From Sphingobacterium cellulitidis (GTDB lineage Bacteria; Bacteroidota; Bacteroidia; Sphingobacteriales; Sphingobacteriaceae): 64,000 bases of DNA. The position numbers and the translations under genes are program-made. The DNA is taken from the NCBI GenBank assembly GCA_002245855.1, contig NOUX01000005.1:62001-126000 (forward strand). Reading direction: 5' to 3'. Position 1 is the first letter of the stretch. The number at the start of each line of letters is the position of its first letter. Below are positions 56,120 through 64,000 of the stretch, piece by piece. The notes under the pieces are model-generated. The model made no database searches. It was not told where the DNA came from and saw only the letters and a list, made by a program, of their open reading frames with translations.

Positions 56120-56734
56120 CTATTTACTGATACTTTGGGTACCAAGATATTTGACTTCCACTCTTCGATTTTTTGCTCTACCTTCTTCAGAATCTTTACC
56201 ATCAGCTGTGGTATTCTCAGCAATCGGTTCATCTTCACCCTTACCTTCCGTAATAAACTTATTTTCCAAACCGTGTTTAAGCAGCCAGTCTTTTACGGAA
56301 TTTGCCCGTTCTAAGGATAGTTTTTTATTGTAGCTATCCTCCCCTTTAGAATCGGTATGTCCAGTAATTTTCACGGGCTCCCCTCCCATTGCTTCCAGAT
56401 TTGCGGCTAATTTACCTAACACTTGCTCGGCTTCAGGTTTTAATGTTGATTTATTGAAATCGAACAATTGGTCAGCTCCCAGTTGCACATCCACATTAAG
56501 GTTACTTTGGTCAGCAGATAAATTACTACCAGTAGTAGTTAATGTGTTACTTTCAACGCTGACGGTTTTGTGTTCTTGAGACAAAGAATCCGGCGACTTT
56601 TCTGTTATTTGGACAGAGTCACTGGTTGATAAAGTTTCAGAAGTCTGCTGAACATTTTTTTTATTCCCATCATTATTACAGGCTCCGAGCAGAATTACTA
56701 GAGCGAGTCCATTCCATAAACCTATTTTCCTCAT
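56120..56734 (-). CDS. OmpA-family lipoprotein
   Basis: 204 residues from ATG 56734 (MRKIGLWNGLALVILLGAC, lipobox LGAC); the TTG-started longer frame would overlap the upstream gene. A low-complexity Ser/Thr linker (about 25-80) is followed by the OmpA domain (about 85-200), with FDFNKSTLKPEAEQ, ITGHTDSKGED, LSLERANSV and AKNRRVEVKYLG. It anchors the outer membrane to peptidoglycan. It begins one base after the stop of the lipoprotein gene at 56736, so the two are co-transcribed. Confidence 0.87.
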   Translation of the reverse strand: MRKIGLWNGLALVILLGACNNDGNKKNVQQTSETLSTSDSVQITEKSPDSLSQEHKTVSVESNTLTTTGSNLSADQSNLNVDVQLGADQLFDFNKSTLKPEAEQVLGKLAANLEAMGGEPVKITGHTDSKGEDSYNKKLSLERANSVKDWLLKHGLENKFITEGKGEDEPIAENTTADGKDSEEGRAKNRRVEVKYLGTQSISK

Positions 56735-56735
56735 A

Positions 56736-57284
56736 CTATCTGGTAATTGGTAATGCGTCAAAACTTCCGTAATCTCCTAGCGTTAAGCTAATAGTTTTTG
56801 AATCGGGAGCAGGGACAGCAAATTTTAAACTTATCAAAACGATTTTATCCGATCCGAGATACCATAATTTTTGACCGTCTGCTTTAGTTGGAGTAATCAT
56901 AAATTGACCGGCATCATCTTTCAGAAGGCTGTTTTTCTTTGCTGTTGCATCATCTATATAATAAATTGTTGAGGGAGGGAAATTAATATTTATGGCGTTT
57001 TTCTCGGAATTATCTAAGATTAATTCCACATTCAAAATACTGCCAACGACACTTACTTTAGTTACGTTCAAAGTACCATCATTTACTTGTTTAGTAGCAA
57101 TAACGTGGGTTTCAGGTTTGGCAGAATCAGTTTTTTCGACTTCTTCTACAATTAATTTAGTTTCGGGTACAACTTCTACAATTGTATCGGTATCATTTTG
57201 GCTGGTATTTTCCTTATTGGAATTAGAGCAAGAAGTTGCTAATACCAGACCCATACCAAAGGAAATAATTAATTTGTGTTTCAT
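56736..57284 (-). CDS. Lipoprotein of unknown function, co-transcribed with OmpA
   Basis: 182 residues with a lipoprotein signal (lipobox ATSC) and a low-complexity acidic linker. A beta-sandwich-like domain (about 65-180) follows, with NVTKVSVVGSILNVELIL and KIVLISLKFAVPAPDSKTI. The strand order suggests a DUF4352/telomere-like immunoglobulin-type fold, which I cannot confirm. It directly precedes the OmpA lipoprotein gene (one-base gap). The two probably act together at the outer membrane or periplasm. Confidence 0.7.
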   Translation of the reverse strand: MKHKLIISFGMGLVLATSCSNSNKENTSQNDTDTIVEVVPETKLIVEEVEKTDSAKPETHVIATKQVNDGTLNVTKVSVVGSILNVELILDNSEKNAININFPPSTIYYIDDATAKKNSLLKDDAGQFMITPTKADGQKLWYLGSDKIVLISLKFAVPAPDSKTISLTLGDYGSFDALPITR

Positions 57285-57447
57285 AGTAGTTTTTTTTAAA
57301 TAAAATTTATAGTTGGTCTCAGGAAAGAATACTCAATTTTTATACCAAAAGAACATTGTGGGCATTCTATTGAATCCAGAACTTATCAATTTTTGGGCAC
57401 ATGACACCACATGATGGATAAACTAAAGGAGTTTATTAACTTGAACT

Positions 57448-58608
57448 ATGCGTCTAACCATTTTGCTTTTAATTAGCTTAGGGATAACCTATTCCGCTTC
57501 TGGCCAGGACCAGAAACAAGCTAAATTCATTGGTCCAGTTCACTTTAAGAAGGTAAAAGTTTCATCGGAGACCTATGAATCTGTAGGGGTATTTGATGTA
57601 AATGGGGATGGAAAGCCTGACTTGGTTTCTGGAGCTTTTTGGTATGAAGGTCCCGACTATGTTCAAAGACATTTTATTGCAGAAGTAAAGCGAGTTGATG
57701 AATACTGGGACGAGTTCATGCATATACCGATGGATGTCAATGGAGACGGAAAGATGGATTATATAACAGGCGGATGGTTTGCTGGAACGCTATTTTGGAT
57801 GGAAAATCCTGGGGACAATGGTGCTTGGAAGAAACATAGTATTGATTCAACGGGCAATATTGAAACTGCCAGAGCATTTGACTTGGATGGCGATGGTCAT
57901 CTAGAAATTATTCCAAACAATCCAGGCCATCCCCTAAAGTACTATAAATTGGTCTTGGATGGCAATGGCAAAGGAACAGGGAAGTTTGATAAGGTAGATG
58001 TAGCAGCAACTCAAGGTCATGGAATGGGTTTTGGAGATGTGAATGGTGATAAAAGAATGGATATCATTGTCAACAACGGTTGGTTGGAAGCTCCCTCAGA
58101 CGCAAAAGGGAAGTGGATTTTACATCAGGAATTTGATTTTGGAGATGCAAGTATTCCAGTTTTGGTTTTCGATATCAATAAGGATGGGAAAAACGATCTT
58201 ATTGTTGGGCAAGGGCATTCCTATGGGCTGCATTGGTATGAACAGAAGGTTTCATCACAAGGCAAACGGGAGTGGATAGAACATCCCATAGATTTGAACA
58301 ATTCTCAATATCATACTATGGAATGGGTTGATATCGATGCTGATGGAGAACAAGAGCTAGTTACGGGCAAGCGATATAGAGCTCATAACGGAAAGGATCC
58401 TGGGGCGAATGACCCAGTGGGTTTGTATTATTTCAAATGGAACGGAGAGTCTTTTACGAAAAATATAATAAGCTATGGCCCCTTGGATGAAGGTAAAGGG
58501 GCAGGGATATATTTTTCTGTAACCGACCTTCGGAATACCGGAAGGAAGGATGTTATTGTCGCTGGAAAAGATGGATTATATATTTTCTACAACGAGGGCC
58601 AGAAATAG
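57448..58608 (+). CDS. FG-GAP/VCBS-repeat secreted protein
   Basis: 386 residues with a Sec signal (LLLISLGITYSASGQ). It has six or seven FG-GAP/VCBS blades, each carrying a calcium loop: DVNGDGKPD, DVNGDGKMD, DLDGDGHLE, DVNGDKRMD, DINKDGKND, DIDADGEQE. They form a seven-bladed beta-propeller. No catalytic domain is seen. Such proteins bind glycans or proteins outside the cell in a calcium-dependent way and often accompany sulfatase and GH92-type glycan loci. It is a single gene between the OmpA pair (divergent) and a lipoprotein gene (convergent). Confidence 0.85.
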   Translation: MRLTILLLISLGITYSASGQDQKQAKFIGPVHFKKVKVSSETYESVGVFDVNGDGKPDLVSGAFWYEGPDYVQRHFIAEVKRVDEYWDEFMHIPMDVNGDGKMDYITGGWFAGTLFWMENPGDNGAWKKHSIDSTGNIETARAFDLDGDGHLEIIPNNPGHPLKYYKLVLDGNGKGTGKFDKVDVAATQGHGMGFGDVNGDKRMDIIVNNGWLEAPSDAKGKWILHQEFDFGDASIPVLVFDINKDGKNDLIVGQGHSYGLHWYEQKVSSQGKREWIEHPIDLNNSQYHTMEWVDIDADGEQELVTGKRYRAHNGKDPGANDPVGLYYFKWNGESFTKNIISYGPLDEGKGAGIYFSVTDLRNTGRKDVIVAGKDGLYIFYNEGQK

Positions 58609-58677
58609 GAATAAAAGAACAAGAATATTTCAGCAATAACTCGTATAGTTTTACTGCTTAGGTTAGAGTTAATTAAA

Positions 58678-59763
58678 TTATTTCACATAGATAGAATTGA
58701 ATCTCGCTCTATTATTATTTTCGTAGTCCATTGGCATAAGTTTATTATTTTTATAGAGTTCAGGTTTAAGATCAAAGTCAGGATCTTCCTTTAGAGTAGC
58801 CAAATAGACATCATTTCCTTTCACAAACAAAGCTGTTGCAGTGTAAACATTTCTGATATTGATATTCATTTGGTTTCCGTTTTTCCAAACTTTGACATTA
58901 TTTAATTCCGTATTATTATTTGTACTGGTTATCCATGCGACATAGCTATTATTCCCTTCATGAAATATTTTTCTATTTCCAGCAAAGCTCCATTCATTTT
59001 CCGCAAAATTAATACTGTAAAATAGGCTTGAATTTTTATAAACTTTAAAACTTTTCTTTTTTGTTTGAGGATCTTCTGTAGCATAGACATAATAAAACAA
59101 GTCGGTTCCATTAGTTGCAATATCTACCGATGAATTATAAGAAAAACGTTTAAAGAGCTTACCATTTTTCCATACAATTCCATTCCATTTATTATTTGCC
59201 AAAGCACTTCCTGCCACATAAAAATCATTTCCAATGGTCAGCATATTACCCATCCCCCATCGAGACCCCACGGGTTCCAATTTATATGGTTTTCCATTTT
59301 TCCAGATACTATCCCATGTTGGGTCAACGCCATAACTATATCCATATAGGTATATATCTCCACTTTCGGCTCTATGGATCTGTTCCAACTCGGTATCATT
59401 TGATTTATCGACGAGGATTTTCTCCTCATTTTTCCAATACATTGCAGACCTAAAATTGGAAGGGTTAGCATCGGTAAATTCCTGGGTCATTCCGGCGATA
59501 TAGATATCATTTCCATAACCAATAATATGGTTAGCCATTCCAAGTTTGCCGTTATCTAAAATATATTTCGGTATACCATTTTTCCATAACACCGGTGAAT
59601 CAGTCTTCAAATCCCCCGCAACATAGACTTCAGTTCCAGCATATTCTTCAAAGCCTGATTCTGTTTCTGAATCGGGGTTCTTTGATTCTTTTTTACAAGA
59701 TAAAAGACTGGCAAACAATGCTGCAAGGAAGAATAGGATAGTAATATTAAATCGCTTGTTCAT
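58678..59763 (-). CDS. Lipoprotein with repeated W-K-N-G motifs (propeller-like)
   Basis: 361 residues with a lipoprotein signal (lipobox LLSC). A regular repeat with about 50 residues per unit follows: IYIAG/FYVAG strands and VLWKNG, SIWKNGKPY, IVWKNGKLF, VWKNGNQM turns. This gives an eight-fold or so strand pattern like a beta-propeller of the secreted Bacteroidota type. I do not know the family name. It would sit in the outer membrane, facing out or into the periplasm. It converges with the FG-GAP gene, with no hairpin seen between them. Confidence 0.75.
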   Translation of the reverse strand: MNKRFNITILFFLAALFASLLSCKKESKNPDSETESGFEEYAGTEVYVAGDLKTDSPVLWKNGIPKYILDNGKLGMANHIIGYGNDIYIAGMTQEFTDANPSNFRSAMYWKNEEKILVDKSNDTELEQIHRAESGDIYLYGYSYGVDPTWDSIWKNGKPYKLEPVGSRWGMGNMLTIGNDFYVAGSALANNKWNGIVWKNGKLFKRFSYNSSVDIATNGTDLFYYVYATEDPQTKKKSFKVYKNSSLFYSINFAENEWSFAGNRKIFHEGNNSYVAWITSTNNNTELNNVKVWKNGNQMNINIRNVYTATALFVKGNDVYLATLKEDPDFDLKPELYKNNKLMPMDYENNNRARFNSIYVK

Positions 59764-59825
59764 AATTTTTTAATTAAATGAATATCCGAAATAACATAAT
59801 ATAGAAAAGTGAACAAAACTTAGGA

Positions 59826-59969
59826 ATGGCTGAATTATATAATTTAGGCATAGAAAGCAGGAAAGTAGCTAAAAGAATAACCAACGAACTGGTTGTTGGA
59901 TTCCGCAAGATGCTCAAAGATGATTTTTTAAAAGTGTCGTCCAATTTTTTTTCGGGACGCCTCACCTAA
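59826..59969 (+). CDS. Small hypothetical ORF (possible gene fragment)
   Basis: 47 residues from ATG 59826 (MAELYNLGIESRKVAKRITNEL, ending SGRLT). The helical, basic composition looks more protein-like than the reading on the opposite strand. It could be a small DNA-binding protein or the remnant of a longer gene. No family is recognised and no good ribosome-binding site is seen; a stop lies about ten codons upstream. It lies just before the repeat-bounded toxin-antitoxin cassette. Confidence 0.3.
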   Translation: MAELYNLGIESRKVAKRITNELVVGFRKMLKDDFLKVSSNFFSGRLT

Positions 59970-60354
59970 AATTATTACATCGTCTAAAGAAGTTAGGAAT
60001 ATCACATCAAAGGAATCAATTCTTTTTTTAATTACCGTTTATGCTTAATTCCTTAACTTTGCCTTTTCAAAACGGTTCCCAGAATGTTTAATTGCTTTAA
60101 AAATCAGATAGTTGCATTTTTAAAGTAACAAATGGAAAACATAGATTTATCTGTGTTTTTTGACATTTGGATTATATAACGCTAGATAATATCCGGAGAA
60201 TAGAACCATTATTTGTTTTACAATGTACTAGGTACACTTTTATATATTTAATTCAATTTTTTTATTAATTATTATAATATCTCTTTGATTATTAAACAAT
60301 GTTCACTAAATTCGTTTGTTCACGTAACGTGAACAGTTTAAAAAAAATGAACAA
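59970..60354. other. Intergenic region carrying the left cassette repeat
   Basis: There is no gene apart from the repeat at 60038-60178. After the repeat the sequence is very AT-rich and holds a small dyad, TTCACGTAACGTGAAC (about 60318-60334), just before the antitoxin start. That would fit an operator for the AbiEi-like protein. Confidence 0.45.
60038..60178 (+). repeat. Direct repeat, left copy, flanking the AbiE-like cassette
   Basis: About 141 bases match 62200-62346 in the same orientation at roughly four in five positions by eye. The first 36 bases differ at three places, and 24 bases (60084-60107 and 62252-62275) are identical. Short peptide-like readings (MFNCFKNQ in both) occur but are probably chance. 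The copy contains a hairpin around AAACATAGAT / ATCTGTGTTT (60137-60159). Confidence 0.7.
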
Positions 60355-61359
60355 ATGGTGACTCAACAGGAAATCACGACGGTAAATAAAGCATTGAACA
60401 ATCTCGAAAATGTAGCGGGTATACATGGAGAGTGGGAACATACTGATAATACAGAGATAAATGGAATATTGACAATTACTTTAGGCGAAAATCGAATTAA
60501 ATTTAAAACGGACGTTAAGAACGAAATCCGCCATACACATTTAGAGCGAATTAGAACTCGAGCTTACGTAAATGATATGTTTTTGCTTTTGGCGAAAAAT
60601 ATTTTCCCTAAAGCTAAGGAAATGCTAAGAAATGAGAATATAGCGTATTTAGATATAGCTGGAAATTTCTATTTCCGCAATGAGAACTACTATATTTTTA
60701 TTGAGGGAAACAAAATACCAACAGTGGAAAAAGAAAAACCTAACAGAGCATTTACTCCTACAGGACTGAAAATAGTGTTTTTATTGCTTACTGAAAAGAA
60801 TGCTTTAAATTTGTCTTATAGGGAAATTGCTCATCGAGCAAATGTAGCATTAGGCAACGTTCCTTTAGTTATAAATAACTTACAAGAAGCCGGTTATCTA
60901 ATCGCCAAAAATAGAAATAAATATATAATAACTCGTAAACGAGAGCTACTAGACCGCTGGATCACAGGCTATGGTGAGACCTTAAAACCAAAACTAAAGG
61001 TAGGGCGATATCGATTTTTAAAAAGTAACAAGTATTGGAAAGAGCAACAACTTGCGCCTGGTGATGTTTGGGGAGGAGAAGCTGGTGCGAACATAATATC
61101 AAATTATATTGAACCCGAAATAAAAATACTTTACACCAATTTATCGAAGATGGAGCTTATGACAAAAATGATGCTTGTACCGGACTCTAAAGGAGATATT
61201 GAAATCATACAGCATTTTTGGCAAGAAGCGGATAGTTTAGAGAAAAACTGTGCTCCGCCAATATTAATTTATGCTGATTTAATCCTTAGTCAAGATCCAA
61301 GAAATATAGAGGTTGCAGATTTTATTTTTAACAGTTATTTAAAAACTGATTTTTACTAA
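60355..61359 (+). CDS. AbiEi-family (type IV) antitoxin, winged-helix
   Basis: 334 residues. An N-terminal alpha/beta part is followed by the AbiEi_2-type winged helix (about 135-195, AFTPTGLKIVFLLLTEK and LSYREIAHRANVALGNVPLVINNL), then a C-terminal domain with WGGEAGANIISNYIEPEIKILYTN. This is the pattern of COG4861-type antitoxins, which repress their own operon and neutralise the AbiEii-like nucleotidyltransferase toxin encoded next (one-base gap). A dyad TTCACG-TAA-CGTGAA just upstream is a likely operator. The gene is intact although its toxin gene is broken. Confidence 0.82.
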   Translation: MVTQQEITTVNKALNNLENVAGIHGEWEHTDNTEINGILTITLGENRIKFKTDVKNEIRHTHLERIRTRAYVNDMFLLLAKNIFPKAKEMLRNENIAYLDIAGNFYFRNENYYIFIEGNKIPTVEKEKPNRAFTPTGLKIVFLLLTEKNALNLSYREIAHRANVALGNVPLVINNLQEAGYLIAKNRNKYIITRKRELLDRWITGYGETLKPKLKVGRYRFLKSNKYWKEQQLAPGDVWGGEAGANIISNYIEPEIKILYTNLSKMELMTKMMLVPDSKGDIEIIQHFWQEADSLEKNCAPPILIYADLILSQDPRNIEVADFIFNSYLKTDFY

Positions 61360-61360
61360 T

Positions 61361-62192
61361 ATGAGACACGGAGAACTTAAACATATATTTGATGTATTGG
61401 AGCGCAGCTTTAATCAATTAAATATAGACTTTTACTTAATAGGTGCATTAGCTAGACAGATATGGTACGAAAAAGGTAACTTAAGTTTTAGAACAACAAA
61501 AGATGTTGATTATGCTGTATTGGTGAGTAATCAAGATGAATACCAGCGGATCAGAGAGTATCTAATAGATACAGAAAAATTCACACCATATATTTAGAGG
61601 TAATGCATTTGTTCTAATTGCCCCAGATGGTACGCAAGTGGACATATTACCATTTGGTGAAATTGAAGATGATGGAAGTGTCACTGTTAAAGGACAAGGC
61701 ATGACCAGTATTCGTGTAGATGGATTAATAGATGTATATAATAATGGGATAGAAGATGTAGATTTTGAGACTGGACATTCATTCAAAGTAGCAACATTAC
61801 CTGCAATAGCCTTACTCAAGTTCATTGCTTACGATGATAGACCAGAACAGCGTCAAAAAGATGCTACTGATATCTCGAATCTGGTTGTCCATTTTTTTAC
61901 ATTAAATGATGAAATGATATATGAACATCATAACGATTTATTTGATGAAACAAAAGGTATCGTTTTCGAAAGTATTGGGCCTATTGTATTAGGGAGAGAA
62001 ATGAGAAAAATTGGAAATAGCAACGTGGGTTTAGTAATAAGACTTAATAACATTTTAGAAAAGCATATACAAGAGGGTGAAAATAGTGCATTTGTACGAT
62101 TAATGGTTAATCCATCAAATGATGATTCAACTATTGAAAGTGTTGTAGACACGTTAAAAGATATACATAAAGGTTTTAATAATTCTATATAA
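61361..62192 (+). pseudogene. AbiEii-like nucleotidyltransferase toxin, frameshifted
   Basis: The N-terminal 78 codons (61361-61597) contain the nucleotidyltransferase core: LIGALARQIW (the helix with the glycine loop) and RTTKDVDYAV (D-x-D). The protein is then cut by a stop at 61595. The second part, readable from about 61588 in another frame (HIFRGNAFVLIAPDGTQVDILPFG and on to 62192), continues the family, with the third acidic strand QVDILPF. A single-base frameshift near 61585 separates them. The expected whole is about 276 residues. In the active toxin this domain modifies tRNA or another RNA; here it is split and probably inactive. Confidence 0.8.
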
Positions 62193-62199
62193 ATATCTT

Positions 62200-62346
62200 T
62201 TTATACTTAATTCCTTAACTTTACTTTTTCAAAACTGAACGGGCACCCAGTATGTTTAATTGCTTTAAAAATCAGTAAGTTACAAACCAAAACTAACAAA
62301 TGAAAAACATTGATTTCTAGTTGGTTTTTGACAATTGGATTATAAA
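62200..62346 (+). repeat. Direct repeat, right copy, flanking the AbiE-like cassette
   Basis: The partner of 60038-60178, with the same order of conserved blocks: ATACTTAATTCCTTAACTTT start, the 24-base identical core at 62252-62275, and the GACA-ATTGGATTATA end. It starts seven bases after the toxin stop. The two copies are about 2.16 kb apart and enclose exactly the toxin-antitoxin pair. Confidence 0.7.
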
Positions 62347-62370
62347 TTCCTGAAAATTTATAATCCAATT
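62333..62370. terminator. Perfect hairpin at the end of the cassette repeat
   Basis: Arms AATTGGATTATAAATT (62333-62348) and AATTTATAATCCAATT (62355-62370) pair perfectly over 16 bases with a six-base loop. It overlaps the end of the right repeat and lies 18 bases past the AraC stop, so it can end transcription from both sides. Confidence 0.7.
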
Positions 62371-62387
62371 TATATATTTAGAACTAC

Positions 62388-63290
62388 TTAATTAGAATTC
62401 AATGTTCTAAATTGTAATGGCGTGATTCCCTCTTTATTTTTAAATAATCGACTAAAATGCTGCGGATATTTGAATCCTAATTCATAAGCGATTTCATTAA
62501 TGGTTTTGTCGGTTTCAAAGATTTTAGACTTCGCGATATCAATTGTTTTTAATTGAATGTATTCCTGTGCTGTTTTACCAGTTTCTTTTTTTATCAAGTC
62601 TCCAAAATAGTTTGCCGATAAATTGAGTGATTCTGCCATGTTGGAAACTGTCGGCAATCCTAGCGTAGTTGGTTTTTCTGAGGAGAAATAGGCATTCAAC
62701 ACCTGTTCAAATTTTTCCAAAACTCCTTTATTAGCAGACTCTCTGGTAATAAATTGTCTATCATAGAAGCGTTCACAATAATTTAAAAAAAGTTCAATGT
62801 TGGAAGCAATTAACTTCTTACTATGTTTATCAATAGCATGGTTCAATTCGTATTGAATCTTTTTGAAACAGTCCATTATGATATTCCGTTCATCCCTTGA
62901 TAAGTGCAATGCTTCATTTGTATTGTATCGAAAAAAGTGATAATCTTCGATCATATTGTTGAGCGAAGTGCCTTTGATAAGATTAGGATGAAAAATAAGC
63001 CCGTGTCCCTTAGGCTGATAAATATCAACTTTGTTTTCAACGTCGATAACTTGTCCTGGTGAAATAAAAACAAGTGTTCCGTCTTCATAATCATAGGTAT
63101 TACACCCATATTTTAAATCACCACAATGCACGTTTTTAAGGAAAATACAATAAAGTCCAAATGTCATTTTGGAACCTGTCCGTTTATGAGCTTTAGAAAA
63201 ATCTATTACTGAAACAAGAGGGTGTAACGTTTCATGATTATTGAAAACATTATATTCATGTACTGTGTTGAAGATAAATTTATTGCTCAT
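62388..63290 (-). CDS. AraC-family transcriptional regulator
   Basis: 300 residues. An N-terminal cupin-like ligand-binding domain (about 20-150, VHEYNVFNNHETLHPLVSVIDF and GTLVFISPGQVI) and a dimerisation helix precede the C-terminal AraC double HTH (about 200-298). The latter shows NMAESLNLSANYFGDLIKKETG, then TINEIAYELGFKYPQHFSRLFKNKEGITPLQFR. It probably regulates the divergent alpha/beta hydrolase gene starting at 63488. No other target is visible in the window. Confidence 0.9.
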   Translation of the reverse strand: MSNKFIFNTVHEYNVFNNHETLHPLVSVIDFSKAHKRTGSKMTFGLYCIFLKNVHCGDLKYGCNTYDYEDGTLVFISPGQVIDVENKVDIYQPKGHGLIFHPNLIKGTSLNNMIEDYHFFRYNTNEALHLSRDERNIIMDCFKKIQYELNHAIDKHSKKLIASNIELFLNYCERFYDRQFITRESANKGVLEKFEQVLNAYFSSEKPTTLGLPTVSNMAESLNLSANYFGDLIKKETGKTAQEYIQLKTIDIAKSKIFETDKTINEIAYELGFKYPQHFSRLFKNKEGITPLQFRTLNSN

Positions 63291-63487
63291 AGTTTCTGCT
63301 GTTATCTACTCAAAAATAAGTAATTAGAAGTCCTCCTTTTTAAAAAATATATAAATAAGTGATTATGGTAGCATATTCTGTAATACATATACGTATGAGG
63401 AATTATGATTTCAGATATTTGATGAACACAAAGATGAAATGAATTGTTGTTTATTCTAGTAAGGATAATGACGTAATACAAAGGAAT

Positions 63488-64000
63488 ATGAGAAATGGAA
63501 TGATAATTTGTCTGAGTACCATTTTATTAGGAATGATGACAACTGAAAATACTATTGCGCAGCAGAAGAAGATAAAGCCATTGGTCATTGTTGAGCAAGG
63601 AAGTTTTGCTGTTGGTGGGATTAAGATCACAAATCCAGGAACTTTTAATGTGCAAGATGCGCTGAAACCCGAAGGGCAAACTTTGCATGGAGATCATGCT
63701 TATGTCTTTTATCAAGTTCCAGATAAAAGCAAGAAATTGCCTCTCGTTTTTTTACATGGTGCAGGGCAGTCCAAAAAAACGTGGGAATCCACACCGGATG
63801 GACGTGAAGGATTTCAAAATATATTCTTGCGAAAAAAATATCCAGTCTACTTGCTTGACCAGCCTCGAAGAGCTGCCGCAGGACGGACAACAGTAGCATC
63901 GGCTATTTCGACTACAGCCGACGAACAATTTTGGTTCACACAATTTAGGATTGGTAACTATCCTAACTATTTTGAGAATGTTCAATTTCCGCGTGATGAA
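63488..64000 (+). CDS. Secreted alpha/beta hydrolase, 3' end outside the window
   Basis: The frame starts at ATG 63488, with AAGGA just upstream, and is open to the right edge (171 codons visible). A Sec signal (MIICLSTILLGMMTTENTIAQ) is followed by the first strands of an alpha/beta hydrolase: YVFYQVPDKSKKLPLVFLHGAGQSKKTWE, which carries the HG oxyanion motif, then YPVYLLDQPRRAAAG. The nucleophile elbow lies beyond the edge. It is an exported lipase/esterase-like enzyme. The divergent AraC regulator gene starts 197 bases away and probably controls it. Confidence 0.85.
   Translation, partial: MRNGMIICLSTILLGMMTTENTIAQQKKIKPLVIVEQGSFAVGGIKITNPGTFNVQDALKPEGQTLHGDHAYVFYQVPDKSKKLPLVFLHGAGQSKKTWESTPDGREGFQNIFLRKKYPVYLLDQPRRAAAGRTTVASAISTTADEQFWFTQFRIGNYPNYFENVQFPRDE

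Noticed and set aside
59774..59965. 63-codon minus-strand frame near the left cassette repeat
   Set aside because: It has a hydrophobic patch but no start context, and the opposite strand carries a more plausible small ORF.
60084..60150. Short peptides (MFNCFKNQ and others) within the cassette repeats
   Set aside because: The readings end at different lengths in the two copies and the substitutions are not codon-biased, so they are probably not translated.
60038..62346. Integron attC sites as an explanation for the cassette repeats
   Set aside because: No clear R'/R'' core pairs (GTTRRRY/RYYYAAC) in the expected layout, and no integron integrase in the window.

Overview
The window looks like a chromosome segment of a Bacteroidota bacterium, most likely of the Sphingobacteriaceae (Sphingobacterium/Pedobacter type). 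The basis is the AT-rich DNA, the many SPII lipoproteins and SusD/GLPGLI/WG-repeat families, GH92 and sulfatase genes, weak ribosome-binding sites, a few TAnnTTTG promoter boxes, and a miaB - sigma54 regulator - lptE - TPR - secG gene order. No rRNA, tRNA or CRISPR array was seen.

Left part (1-11,000): an NHL beta-propeller gene runs off the left edge. It is followed by about 10 kb of mosaic, decaying accessory DNA. This holds a frameshifted lipoprotein, an OmpA lipoprotein, a 5'-broken calycin-like gene, and a TPR histidine kinase with four in-frame TAA codons. The kinase is fused to the tail of a conjugative-transposon gene. Next come a GC-richer transposon core (nested inverted repeats, one unknown protein, two MerR-like HTH proteins), a remnant of one tyrosine integrase, a four-gene cargo (NTF2-like, DoxX, SDR, AraC), and a second tyrosine integrase with two frameshifts.

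11,000-17,800: a compact operon of the type common in Planctomycetes (cytochrome c/chitobiase-C-like protein, DUF1501, DUF1549/DUF1553 cytochrome, and a separate cytochrome c lipoprotein). The accessory block sits between this operon and the NHL gene. 18,100-26,500: a catalytically degenerate Nudix regulator, two tandem acyltransferase-3 paralogues, a large TPR protein, an NTF2-like protein, an aldo/keto reductase and an M90/MtfA-like peptidase.

26,600-41,600: housekeeping genes: groEL-groES, secG, an lptE-like gene, a sigma54 activator, miaB, OmpA and CarboxypepD_reg-like proteins, rlmD, a TetR regulator, pheS, ssb, mutY and an M23 peptidase. 41,600-59,800: a glycan-oriented and surface region with three S1 sulfatases, a GH92 mannosidase, an M1 peptidase, two WG-repeat proteins, a beta-barrel, a SusD-like 3' fragment, OmpA, an FG-GAP protein and a lipoprotein with repeated W-K-N-G motifs.

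60,000-64,000: an AbiEi/AbiEii-type toxin-antitoxin cassette whose toxin gene is frameshifted. It lies between two diverged direct copies of a roughly 140-base non-coding repeat. An AraC regulator and a divergent alpha/beta hydrolase cut by the right edge follow. The strongest leads are these flanking repeats, the layered integrase remnants, the all-TAA kinase pseudogene and the planctomycete-type operon. All family names come from reading translated sequence by eye; no database search was run.
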